The notes under the pieces are model-generated. The model ran no database searches. It was not told the origin of the DNA and saw only the letters and a list, made by a program, of their open reading frames with translations. Positions 45,501 to 57,125 of a stretch of 64,000 bases of DNA are shown here, one piece after another (within the stretch, counting starts at the first letter, position 1; each line of letters opens with the position of its first letter). The position numbers and the translations under genes are program-made. Source of the stretch: Gymnopus androsaceus JB14 (Eukaryota > Basidiomycota > Agaricomycetes > Agaricales > Omphalotaceae); NCBI GenBank assembly GCA_009733575.1, contig ML769490.1, positions 62,001-126,000 on the forward strand. The letters are read 5' to 3'.

Positions 45501-47228
45501 AAAGAGCGCGGTCCAAAGAACAAAGACACTAACCGTAGTACCAGAAGTGATGGTCATCAATCGCGCTGTCCTAATCACACTCAACGCCCTAAAGATACCA
45601 ATATGATGTGCTCCATCTTCCAAACCCAACATCGCCAGAATAAACGACGTCCAAAAGCCCAGAATAGCCACAAAATCTATCCTTCCCCAACTTTGTCTTA
45701 GATACGGCACACTCCTGATTGTCTTGTCGTGCGACTGAGATATACTTAGCTTGAATGGCAGTGAAAGCGTCTCCTTGGGATCCTTTCGGTCCGAGCGCAT
45801 AATGCTCGAAAAGTACGTGGGTTGTGGTGGTTCCCGAAGGGCGTTGTGTGATGCCTGCGCGGCGTGTTTGACTTTTTCGGTGAATTGATTGGAGGGATGG
45901 TTTGTGATATGGAGGGATCGTTCGAGTCTGAAAGGGTATCGCTCGACTTGTGGAGTGCAAAAGGTCTTTTCAGTCTATCCAGCGGGTCGTGGACAAGAGG
46001 GTCGCCGCCGCTAGTTGATAGTGTTAGCTGACGCGGGAGGTCGGATGATTGCGAGGGAATAGGGTTGGTTGTGGTAAAAGGAGCAGTGAAGAAGGAAGAG
46101 GTAGGAATTTCGGGGTCGAAGAGGAAGCCTGATACACATATACGAGCAAAGGCTTCCAAACTAATTGAAAGACGTTAAAGAAGCAGAACAAAGTGAGAGA
46201 GACCACGTACGTGAAAATGATGAAGAGTACAAAGAGCGCATAGTCTTCCCAAGCATGAAAGTATCCTTTTATAGCGGGAGGTGAAGCGTCACCGTCAGCC
46301 GCACCGCCTGGAAGAGTTTCAGGAGTTGCTGCTTGTAGCGTTAAAACCACTGCATTCACGATAATGAGCAGTAAGATAATGGGTTCCGTCCACCTGGAAA
46401 CAAGTGAGGAACAGTTAGGATAACAGAGGCATACAACTCACGGATATATGAGCCAGTTGTACAGCCAAAGCCGCAGCATGTTCTGCGGTCCGAGGAATCC
46501 TAACGTACGTCCTCGTATGGGTAACCTCCTGCTGAGATCTGGCAGCGGTTCATCATCCAGCTCTTCACCCGGCTTCTCTCCGTCGTTATCAGGAAGTCTG
46601 ACCTGGTTCTCCAGACCATTATTCCCGAGATTGACCACACGCAAAGAGACCCTGCGCAAGTTTTTGGATGCAGACATTATTGCACTCCCAGTCTTCTTTA
46701 AAGGAGACGGTGAAGCACTATATCGTACTGTTCTCCTTTTGGCGCGCGGCGACAAACCAGCAGCCCTTTCCATATCTACCTCTCCTCTCCATCTCTGTTC
46801 GGTGGGATTTCTTGACATATTAGTTGTCAATCTAGCCTGGTCGTCCTCTCTGATTCCATCCATGTCAAGTAAAGAAGCGGTAGAGGTCCTGCGTGAGCGT
46901 TTGAGTAATAGCTGATTGTGTAGTCTTCGTCTGGCTGGGCTTCGTATTGGGAAGTGGTATTGAATCGGGGAAAAGAAAGATCATCCGTTGGGGAATCGAA
47001 AGGATCGTCGGTGACAATGTATTGTCCTGTATTGGAGGCACCGGCCTGAGTATCGAATTGTAAAGGATCCTGTCCTGCGTCTACTTTGCCCCAACTTGTT
47101 CTCCTTCGCGAATTTCTACTGGTTGGTTCGAGAGATGGCGAAAGAGGTGCGATTCCGGCAGGGGTTCCGGTAAGGTCAATGGCTGAAGATGATGAACTCC
47201 GACGAAGATATACGTCCTGTGGGTCCAT
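39559..47228 (-). CDS. CCH1: Voltage-gated Ca2+ channel alpha-1 subunit Cch1
   Basis: The gene spans about 7.7 kb with more than 20 short introns. From a disordered Ser-rich N-terminus ([19 protein letters not shown] at 47228), four six-helix domains follow: I about 46440-44690, II about 44640-43800, III about 43090-42230, IV about 42060-41220. Pore-loop motifs are SANSW (I, split by an intron at 44937-44990), SSENWTDVL (II), SLEGWVDVM (III) and STGEGWNQYM (IV). S4 of domain I reads [12 protein letters not shown]. An EF-hand-like region ([14 protein letters not shown]) and a long Ser-rich tail end at 39559. Cch1 works at the plasma membrane with Mid1 for calcium uptake in pheromone and stress responses. 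The filter residues are N-E-E-E. In the poorly conserved N-terminal part the frame changes without a visible intron near 46,905 and 45,950. These may be sequence errors or unseen micro-exons. Confidence 0.92.
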
Positions 47229-48357
47229 AAGAAGTTGTTAACGGCCAAAGTAACACGTCCGAAGACGAAAGGATTAGGCGCTCCGTGTCTTCTCGAGGAA
47301 AGAAATATAATGTGGGAAATTACATACAGCACCTTTTCATTTCAAAACTTCCATCACACAGAAGCAGAAGCTGTTCTCATTCACTTGCTTCAATTCTGAG
47401 GTTCGCGGGTCACTCTTCCCCTGCTTGCAAAATTATTCCAATGGTTTCGAATAAAACCATCCTTTTTCTGCTTCAAAAAGTCTCTTTTGAGACGCAGTTT
47501 TTTGGTTGCAATCGGACTTGGAGGTTGCTATACTGCGCATCATGACTCGGATCAGCAACAGCGGATTGATTGGCTTCATGCCCAGAAGGGTAATCACTTC
47601 CATGCCAATGAAAGCTCGCTACTCGCTAGCATGCATCTTCAAGAGCAGCCTAATTCCAAGGTAAGCTCGGCTCCTGCTGCAACATTATCAGTGATCTACC
47701 TGGCCTAATGGTATGTACATCTTATGCGACGGAGACGGCGCCAGCTCCGGTGATGCTTTTTAGGAAAAGGCTGTAGTCGGATGGCAAGCAAGATTGTATG
47801 TCAGTGCTAGTCTAGCCTGAAGGAAGGAAGGTTTAGGTTTATTACACGGCATGGTCTGAACGCCGGTTCCTGCGGCAAGCACCATCGTCTCTGGGCTCCC
47901 GAAGGGACGAGCTCGCAGCTGACACCGCTGACCGCTGCAGACGGCGGTATACATAGATATACACTACAATAATAACTCAGAATTTCTATCGTGGCCTGGC
48001 CTTTTTAGCGACGATATTAGTATAGATAAAGGAAGAGCATATTTGGCAGCGTTCAAAGTTGTCAACTCCAGATCTCCTCTTGTATTCCTGATTTAGCCCG
48101 AGTTAACTTATCTGTATGAAGAGAGAATTATTCTATCTCCACAAAAGGCCAGACTATCTAGTCTTTTCTAAACACTGGCTTGGTACTGCCAGAAGGGACG
48201 TAGTTGTGCTGGAACATTGACAGCAATTCTAGCATCGGAATCCTGATATACCAGATAGAATTTCCAATTTTAACTAAATAATAACCACAAGAAAAACCCC
48301 GGGATCCAAATTCCACGAGACAAACGAGTAAAGCAGTACCAGTACATATCTACTACT
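47229..48357. other. Upstream region of CCH1 and 3' region of the next gene
   Basis: The CCH1 promoter must lie here. A frame at 47487-47708 (FLVAIGLGGCYTAHHDSDQQ) has no ATG and no recognised family. The rest shows no coding signal. Confidence 0.4.
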
Positions 48358-49888
48358 TTAATTTTTTGTAGAATCAGAGTCAGACTCATCGACCGCAGAA
48401 TCACCTGCAGTGTTTGTCGGCTTGCGATCACTGAAACCACCGTTATAACGCTGCTCGTCTATATGAACGACGGCCATGCGATGGACATGAATTCCGTTCG
48501 TTGAGATTCCAGAGAGTCCATCTATCGCGTCCCTCTCCACGTCAGCCGCACTTTGAGATTTAGCACGAGAACCGTCGGGGTTGCTGATGATTCTGGAGTT
48601 GAGATTGTTCAGCATGGTCACTGAGAAGAAAAGAATATTAATGCGTTGTTGAAGAGAGAGGAAAGAGACGCGTGCGTACGACAGTAGATTCTGCCTAGGC
48701 AAAACGCCAATCCGACGGAGACTGTTAGATTCGGTACAACCATAAGCGACCTTCACAACTAAAAACAATCCTATACATACCATTCTCATCGGGATTGTTG
48801 AGATAAACGATGAGGGCAATAGTAGCAACTGTTGCTCCCGGGGCACCAGTTTGAATAGCGGACGTCGTCAAGCGTGAAATCAAACTGAACAGACAGTCAA
48901 AAAACTCATCCAAAGGGTTATTACTCGCATACCTCTTAGTAGACTTGAACGAAGTTTGTGAACGAACGCGTTGCAACTGGACGATAAGTGCTAATGCGAT
49001 GCAGACGTCACTGACTGCGCTGGCAACAAGCCAAACACTAAAGATGAAGAAACCTTTTTTGAAAGAGCATGCAAGGAAAAACGAGGTTGTCGACTCACGT
49101 TACGGGTACTGTGACTTCAGATCTTTCGTTGTAGAGCGGGAACTTTACGATGATCGCAGCAGTAGCAATTGAGCCTCCCAAAGCCGTAAGGCTAAACAGC
49201 AGCAGTATCGGAGTGACGATGTAATGCTTAGTTCTAAAATCATACTATTTGGTCGTCGTAGATTAAGAGAAGCAAGATTACTCACAACCTCCAATACCGA
49301 TGGTTTAGGTACGTCTGGACGATGAAAGCGGAGAGACCTGTGGTAATGAGATACACTGGAATGGGCTGAATACATGCATTAGCGTCTTTGAAAAGGCAGG
49401 CTTGAGATTGAGAACTGACCCAGTACTGGTTGACCACGTAGGATTCATCACCCCAATGTGTGATCGTGTACTAGTAAACATCTTGTTAGCGTAAATTAGA
49501 CTCGGAAAAATGAATGGAACACGAACGAGGTAGACGCATGAGTAGTTTCCTAGAGTGGACAGTGTATCGATAAGAAAAGCCAAGAGCACCACCCCCTTCA
49601 ACACTACATGATCACCAGGGTAGGATCGATAGTAGCGATAGACCTTTATACAAGGGACTTAAGAAAAGCTCGGGATTATTGAATAAACGATGACTTACTT
49701 GGAGTATCTCCACCATATAAAGGAGCTTTTGAAAGCGATGAGCATGGTTAACAGGGGAGAGGGGTAGAATTACATACTGAATTGGCATAAGTGCCGATGA
49801 GTAAAGCTCTGAGAATTTACTGGTCAAGGGTACGTTCGCTGCAAAGGTGAGAAAACACGCACCCAAGAGTCGTATCCAATGCTGCCAT
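48358..49888 (-). CDS. DUF6534 multi-pass membrane protein, second copy
   Basis: The start MAALDTTLG at 49888 is joined to ALLIGTYANS, then LLYMVEILQ, VVLLAFLIDTLSTLGNYSCV, PIPVYLITTGLSAFIVQTYL, IVTPILLLFSLTALGGSIAT, VWLVASAVSDVCIALALIVQ and the domain block LISRLTTSAIQTGAPGATVA. After LNNPDEN a short exon VGLAFCLGRIY leads to TMLNNLNSR, typical of the family, and a hydrophilic tail ends at 48358. Seven helices are predicted by eye. The family is abundant in Agaricomycetes and of unknown function. This copy differs strongly from the one at 27912-29679, so they are not a recent duplicate. Confidence 0.8.
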
Positions 49889-50768
49889 CGCGCGAGAAGG
49901 AAACTGGAGTGAGAGACACACAATTTTAGATTATATATGTAATATCTCTTGCGCCAGTACCTGGAAAGGCCCCTAGAACTTAGTCCCAGCGTTACCCGTC
50001 GGGTCCTGATCGACGATCGATGGCGCTGAATGGTTGATACTTAAAGAATTGCAAAACTGCGATAAGTACATACCACGTCAATGAGCTTGGAAGTACATAC
50101 GGCAATCTCATAATACCAAGCCAGTTAACTGGAAAGTAGCCTGTCTCTATAAGCAATTATTCCACGAGAGCAGCGCTGGCCACATCGCGCGTGCGCGTCG
50201 CGATCTATCGAAAGCAGTACCTTCAGGGGTTCCGGAAGGTGAAAAATGCGGGTATGCAGATATGAGGCTCATGGAACCTTTATTCTGACGCGAGGTCGCA
50301 CTCGCGACAAAAACCAGATAGGAAATTTTGAACAGAGTAAGACGTAAATAAACGCCCATGCAACAACGGACCGGTCACCGGAAGACGCGCGAACGTCGCT
50401 CACAACCCGCTCATACCCTGAAGCCCAGTGTTTCACGCGTATGTAGGAAGATAGAATCGAGAGCTCACCAAGTAGGTAATCCCGAAGTATTCCTGGGTCA
50501 ACCCTCCCTGCTTAGACTCAGACCTATCTGGGTAACTGAGGGGCAACTAATCATTATTTAAATGTCATCAGAAAAAGTATATTGTCCTTAGCCACTGCCA
50601 CAAACCTGATATGATGATTTGTTAGATATACATAAAATAATCTTGGAGCTCCATGTTTTGCCCGAGTTTTATCCCTTCTCTTCTATTCTCTCCGCTACCA
50701 ACGCTGGAAGAACATCGAAGAATTTGGCACACCATACTCTTCTTTACGCAGGAGAGTGAAAATTGCGA
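49889..50768. promoter_or_regulatory. Divergent intergenic region
   Basis: Separates two genes reading away from each other. Short ORFs at 50147-50359 and 50358-50561 have no support. The block GGCACACCATACTCTT at about 50728, just before the DUF6533 start, is repeated before its tandem paralog at about 52925. Confidence 0.4.
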
Positions 50769-52495
50769 ATGTCCGCCGATACTGAATCATTAATAACGGT
50801 GGTAAAAAATTTCAATGCTTCGAGGTATCTCACTGGTGAGTAATTTTAAAAAAACCTCCACTTATCCTGATTAGTTCGAAATTTATGACTGTTCGCAGCT
50901 GCAGGGGTTACTGTTAGTCTCTCCCTTAACCCACTCTACGCGCAAGGTTTAATGAGTTGGATCGATTCTATACACTGATAGATCCTCTTCTATGACCACC
51001 TCCTCACCTTTTCCGCCGAATACGAATTAATATGGCGCGCCGAATGGAAGCTCCCCAAAGTGCTCTTTCTTCTGATTCGGTATATTGTTCCTCTATGTCT
51101 TCTCCTGCTGACACATCGTACGTTTGATTCCTTGTTTTCACCTCGAGGCGTTCAATGTCAACTATGTAATTCCCTTTAGAAATGAGTGGTATCGGGAACT
51201 CGGATGTAACAGACCTTGTAAGTTGTTGATTCTTGTTCCTAAATAAATATCTGAGCTTCTCTTTCAATAGTAGTAAGTGTGGCGAATTGGATTGTAACCT
51301 GCACGATTTTTATTCCAACGTTCCAGCTGCAAAGTTGTGTTCAATGTTGCTGTAAGTACATCACTGTCTCCGCTTTCATTTTCATTCTCATCTACTTGGG
51401 CCTGCTACATAGCTAATGCTAGGCGTTTTGACTATTGCAGTAGGCAATTGTATGTGTTTCCTTTCCTCGCCAACTCTGAATTACTCACACACACACACAA
51501 ATAAGTCCTTGTAATGCTCCACGTCTGGAACCTCTGGGAGCGCAGTCGGCGACTCATCTTGTGGTCTCTCTTCCTGTTCATCGTCACTCAAGTGGCGAAT
51601 GTAGCATGCGGGATCATCACGGTGCTACACATGATTCGTACGTCTCAATATTCACCAACTTCATCCCAGTATTATGATACTCCGATTCATTAATGAACTT
51701 GTAGCCATCGTTTCATTCAACCCAATTGTGAGAGCCTGTGTAATCGCTCAAAGAGTGACCTTTGGTAAGTGGATTCTGAAATTGTCACCAATGATTCATA
51801 TGCCAATATTTATCAACTCCATCCATCGTGTTATTGCACTGATAAAGTCATTATGTGGGCACCCGGGGTATGTCCATGCTTCCCCTTGTATTTTCTTATC
51901 TTATCCTCATAATGTCCATTTATTTAGCTTTCCTTCGAAATTGCCATGATGACAATCGTAATGTGGAACGCCATACTGCGACCTCGCTCCAACCAGTCCG
52001 AATTCGCCAAAATTGTTCATCGAGACGGAGTAGTGTACTTCGTGGTGAGTGTCAAGCTTCCTTCAAGTCTAGTAGAATACTAACCCAACCGTTTACAGAT
52101 TCTCTCGAGTATGTGCTGAACTAAACGAAATGATGCATATGATCCTTACTGTTCGATCTGGTCCTTTTCTAGCTTTGCGCCTGATCAACCTTGTCCTCGC
52201 CGTCGTTGCCCCAGTATGCTTATACCTTTTCCAGTTATCCAATGTAAAGCTAACGTCGCTGGTTAATTAATTTTATAGCTTTCGTTGATCTTCTTGGGTG
52301 TCTTGTGCGTAATTTCCTCTCTGTGCCCAATCCTTTTCGCAAGTCCTGCTCATCGTTAATGCTTCTCGCAGTTTCATTTGGTGTAGCACAACCGTCACTG
52401 TAACAAGACTGATATTGCGGCTGCGCTCTATACAGAAAACACGTCAAAGAGAGTCGCTAGATCTGGTATACTCATTGGACGTAGACATGGAATGA
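50769..52495 (+). CDS. DUF6533 membrane protein, tandem copy A
   Basis: The start MSADTESLITVVKNFNASRY is joined to LTAAGVT and ILFYDHLLTFSAEYELIWRA, the DUF6533 N-terminal block, then EWKLPKVLFLLIRYIVPLCL. Later exons give VMLHVWNLWERSRRLILWSL, VTQVANVACGIITVLHMI, SFNPIVRACVIAQRVTF, IMWAPGLSFEIAMMTIVMWN, FAKIVHRDGVVYFV, LRLINLVLAVVAP and the tail ending DLVYSLDVDME at 52495. This is a seven-helix family restricted to basidiomycetes, of unknown function. The exons between 51190 and 51520 could not be resolved with certainty: a frame reading CKVVFNVA (supported by third-position changes against copy B) needs a 2-nt exon at 51271-51272. The intron at 51765-51847 is absent from copy B. Confidence 0.7.
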
Positions 52496-52963
52496 ATGAA
52501 AAATGGAATTTCCGGACACAAGCAACATTGAGTAATTGCAGTCAGTCTAAAGCCTAGAGGTTGACGGCAAAAAATCTGGTATTCAACTTCGCAGACAGTG
52601 CTTATCGTCTCACGAAATTTCGATACCTCCAGGAAGTAAAATCATTCGGGAGTGTACAGATACTATGTGGATGTGGATGTGAATATATGAGTCGTGACGC
52701 TAGTACGATGGCTCCGGTAAGTGATCCTGAGCAGACTGGGGGCTTGATGAATGTATTCTGATTCTCCTGATACTCCTCAAGCCACCGCAACACCCGCTCA
52801 TACCAACCTCGGATTGATTCATCAGATAATCAATGATATCAACAATGATGCTATGAAATAGCTCTACGCCTTCTTTCCTTCTTCTTCCTGTTCTCTACCC
52901 TACAATGTCTGCCTGATCTGGTTTGGCACACCATACTCTTACGCCAGCAACGTTAAAAAGCGA
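52496..52963. promoter_or_regulatory. Spacer between the tandem DUF6533 copies
   Basis: No ORF of merit. The last 45 bp repeat the upstream block of copy A, including CACACCATACTCTT, so the duplication included at least the proximal promoter. Confidence 0.5.
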
Positions 52964-54640
52964 ATGTCCACTGAAAATGAATCATTCGCAACGGTCGTCA
53001 AAAACTTCAATGCTTCAAGATATCTCACTGGTAAGTATAGCCCTACCCGCACTTAACATGGTTGGTTCGGAACTCATCCGAAATTTTTCACAGCTGCAGG
53101 AGTTACTGTATGTATGTCTCTCCTTTGACCCACTGATCTGATATGGGAGCGTCCTATTCTGCATAGATACTTTTTTACGACCACATCCTCACCTTTTCCA
53201 CCGAATATCAACTGATATGGCGCGCGGAATGGAAGGCCCCAAAGTACTCTTCCTTCTGATTCGGGCATATTGTTCCTCTTCTCCTGCAGACACATCGTGT
53301 GTATGATTCGTTCTCTTTCACCTTGAAAGTCTCAACTTGGACTCGTCGTATCTATTTAGAAATGACTGGATTCGCAAACTCCTGGATTCGCAAACTCGGA
53401 TGTAACAGACCCTTGTAAGGTCTTGATTCACTTTATCAAACAATTATCTAACCTGGCTTCTCTATTTCTAGTAGTAAGTGCTTGAATTGGTTATAACCCA
53501 CACACGATCTTCAACCAATCGTTTCAGTTGTCAAGTGGTGCTCAACGCTGCAGTGAGTACAATACCGTTTCTAGATCTCATCTCATCGACATAGGCATTT
53601 TGACTGTCAGAGTAGGCAATTGTATGCATTTCCTTTCCTTTCCTACCATATCGCTTCATTCTGAATCTCTTTCACACACACACACAAAGTCCTTGTAATG
53701 CTCCACGTCTGGAACCTCTGGGAGCGCAATTGGCGACTAATCATCTGGTCTCTCTTACTGTTCATCGTCGCTCAAGTGGCGAATGTAACATGTGGGATCA
53801 TTACGGTGTTGAACTTGATGCGTCTCGATGTCTATCAACTCCTGTCGCACTTACAGTAGCAGCTCATAAGTAATTACGTTTTCAGCCGTCGTTTCATTCA
53901 GCCCTATCCTAAGAGCTTGTGTAATTTCTCGAAGAGTGACACTTTCCATTATGTGGGCACCTGGGGTAAGTATGTACACATTCCTTCCTCCTGTCCTTTC
54001 CCGATTTCTTATCCTGTGATTCATCCAGCTTTCCTATGAGATAGTCATGATCACAATAGTAATGTGGAATGCGACGCGACAACCTCAACCCAATCAAGCC
54101 GAATTCACCAAGGTCGTTCATCGGGACGGGGTAATATATGTACTTTGTGGTACGCACCTTCCCTTCGAGTTGACAATACTCAGTACTAACACACAATCGT
54201 CTATAGATCCTTTCGAGTATGTTCTGAATCAAATGCAATTTATACATATGATTCTTACTGGCTGTTTTTCTCTCTAGCTTTACGCCTAATCAACCTTGTC
54301 CTCGCCATCGTTGCCCCAGTACGTCTACAACTTGCACATCTATCCATTTATTCTATTCATCAATATAGGGCTAACATACGTATTATCTATAGCTTTCACT
54401 GAATATTCTTGGATATCTTGTGCGTAAATCCCTCCCTCTCTGTACCCAGTCCCTTCCCACTCATGTTCGTGCTCTGGCAGTTTCAGCTGGTGTAGCACAA
54501 CCGTCACTGTAACACGGCTGATATTGCGTTTACTACGCTCTGTAAAGAAAACACAACACATCAAAGACGAGTCGCTAGACATGGACGTAGACACGGAACT
54601 TCAACCTCACAGTTACACATACAGTACATCATCAACTGTA
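52964..54640 (+). pseudogene. DUF6533 membrane protein, tandem copy B, decayed
   Basis: The start MSTENESFATVVKNFNASRY and the first introns match copy A, then FYDHILTFSTEYQLIWRAEW. A one-base loss at about 53237 shifts the frame into a TGA before a compensating extra base near 53263. Further damage includes a direct duplication of CTGGATTCGCAAACTC (about 53365-53395) and an extra base before the donor at about 53414. Later parts (WNLWERNWRLIIWSLLLFIV, LRACVISRRVTL, SIMWAPG, LINLVLAIVAP) remain readable. The stop equivalent to copy A is lost (DTELQPHS runs on). The gene arose by tandem duplication and is now a pseudogene. Confidence 0.75.
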
Positions 54641-54981
54641 AAAATTTGCAAGTAGTAAAAAAAAATATTCGGGGGAGTTGTACAAAGTATATATATGTAA
54701 TGTGTATGTGGGATGAGAGTGATCGTGACAACTAGTACAATGTAGGTCAAACGTTCTGGGCGAAACTTATACGAGTAGATGCGCTCCGAGTCTAACGAGT
54801 AAATATGCGAAAGCGATTTAGCGACTTGGCGAATCGAATCGAATCGAATCAATCAATCAATCATCATACTAAGAAAGCAAGCGACAGCGACGAGAAGGGA
54901 GGAGGGACATAATAGACGAGGTGGGACAAAATAATAACGCATCCGAAGAGACCCATTGAGTGTGGAACAGAAACAGTTTTT
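54641..54981. other. Intergenic, simple repeats
   Basis: Contains GAATC and AATC short tandem repeats at 54834-54863. This is the 3' flank of CDK1. No gene seen. Confidence 0.5.
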
Positions 54982-56624
54982 TCACGGCTTGTAGTCTGCG
55001 AAATAAGGATGAATCAAAGCGCGTTTCGCTGTGGGGTTGGTTTGTTAGTGAGTGATACTCTACACATAAAGAGCGAATTCCAAACCTGAGAGGCGCTTTG
55101 CAGAATCATAAACCAGAGTTTGCTGCAACACAAAAAAAAAAAAGGTGTCAGATAAACTCCGTTAAACCATTAATGCATCACTCAAAAACTTACTCTCAAC
55201 ATATCTATCCCAGCTTCATCCAGCACCGGTACAACCCCCGAAAGGTCCTTTGTAGACCATTGAGGGAAAGTCGCCTTGTAATCCGGAAGAGCAGAGACTC
55301 CAGGCCATGCCTGCTCATTCGGCGTACCCATGATTCTGGTTATCATCCGCTATTGTAAACATCTCTCAACTACAACGGGAAGCAACGCATCAACTGCTCA
55401 CTTGAATATCTTGAATATCTGATCGATTTCAGAATCGCCAGGGAATAGGGGGTGGCCTTGCAATGCCATCTCGGCAAAGATACACCCTACCGACCACATA
55501 TCGACAGCCGTTGAATAGTGGCGTCCGCCGAGCAACACTTCTGGGGCGCGATACCATAGCGTGACGATCTAAGAGGTCGAGTTAGAGTTTGAAGGAGAGA
55601 GCTAAGAACAGCCACCTACCTCATGCGTGTAGGTTCTCATGGGAATACCAAAAGCGCGCGCGAGACCAAAGTCGGCGAGCTTGAGATTATCGTCCTTGTC
55701 AATCAAAAGATTCTGAGGCTTGAGATCACGATGGAGAATACGGTGAGCGTGGCAGTATAAGAGGCCGGCATTGAGTTGCCAGAGGAATTTCTGAGGATGA
55801 ATGTTAGTAAAGAACAAAAACAGTGGAGGGGAGCATTAAGGGATTGAGATTGCGCCACAGATACTGATAGTGCAGCCGCAGTCGTGTGAAGAAACTCGAG
55901 AAAAACGGAAAGGCATTGACTACCGGACCAGCAAAATTGCAAGATGCCAGTCATCCCGGCGTAAACTCACGCGTCAAACGCGTGGAAATACGCGCATTGT
56001 GGCAAGATGGTCCCGCAAGACAAGACAACGTTTGTGGTGAGGCCCCCTGATGACGACAGTCTGTACTCACCTTGACAATCTTGGGAGTGATTGGAGTACG
56101 ATTCTGGTTTCCGTTGTCTATATAACGTTTGAGATCGACATCCAGGAACTCGAAAACTAGATATAGTTTCTGTTCAACATGGATGATATCTAGGAGCCTA
56201 GTAGTGTGTGTGTGGTTGAACGACTTGTCACGAGCGCCAATACATTCCGACCCGCGCACCTGACAATATGTTCATCGTTGAGCTCCTTCAACAGACTGAT
56301 CTCTCGAATGGCAGTACTCGGAACGCCTTCGTCTTCTGCCTCTAGTCGAATCTTCTTCAAAGCGACGATTTGATTGGTACCATTGTCCTTGGCTTTATAG
56401 ACAACACCATATGTTCCTGCAGAAAAATTGAGTGAAAAAAGTCTCCCTAGAATTCCTGCAGAGAAACTCACCTTCGCCTGTATATCCCAACCAGAATTAA
56501 AGCAAGTTATTGTTGAGTAGCCAGTCACTATTACGCACCGACTTTTTCGATTTTCGTGTAGCTATATCCAAGTCTTATCAGCGCATCGAATGGTGTAGAG
56601 TAGATAATACACTGACCGATCCAT
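54982..56624 (-). CDS. CDK1: Cyclin-dependent kinase Cdk1 (Cdc28/Cdc2)
   Basis: Exon 1 is only 8 nt (56617-56624, MDR start), exon 2 is 56539-56561 (YTKIEKV) and exon 3 only 6 nt (56472-56477), which restores the Gly-rich loop [13 protein letters not shown]. Downstream are the alpha-C helix [35 protein letters not shown], the catalytic [26 protein letters not shown] with the activating Thr, then [20 protein letters not shown] and [10 protein letters not shown], ending YFADYKP at 54982. The PSTAIRE motif identifies the cell-cycle CDK that binds cyclins in the nucleus and cytoplasm. An intron of 280 nt (55791-56070) is far longer than the rest. No stop is met when the exons are joined as described. 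Confidence 0.93.
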
Positions 56625-57125
56625 GCTGAATGTTTAATTGCGAACGACGTGGCTGGCAAAAAGGTGTAAATATCGCGGGTTACGAGCGAAAGCCGTTGGC
56701 GAAAAAGAGTAATTTAGAGGAAAGAGTAAAGAGGCTGTGAAAAGAAACGAATGAGACGATGGTTGTTTAGGTCCAAATTGGATCTTATAAGAACTGGATC
56801 ATGTGTGACAAGCGCAGATTGCTCAGATCCATCAACTTGGGCGGCGTTGGCGGTAGCATTCCACAAAATTCATCTCAGAATTCCCGAATAATGGCTCGAT
56901 GCTCCAAATTATAGCTGTCTACAGACTAGTGGATTTTTACAGTACTATTTACAGAGTACAGGTAGTATGTCAAGAGAGGTATTCGGTCTGAATCTAATTG
57001 CGAAACCAAAAAAGGCGTAATGAGCGAGGTTTTAATACACACGACAGCGGCCATTGGGCCCTTTTGACGCGAATTCACATCTCCATTACGCGTTGAACAG
57101 CACCTTGAATTTTATCAAACGGGAA
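56625..57125. promoter_or_regulatory. CDK1 upstream region
   Basis: The 501 bp between CDK1 and the 3' end of GPN1, both on the minus strand, carry no ORF of note and must hold the CDK1 promoter. Confidence 0.5.

Noticed and set aside
46448..46915. 155-codon ORF on the plus strand
   Set aside because: Antisense of the CCH1 N-terminal exon containing the channel start of domain I.
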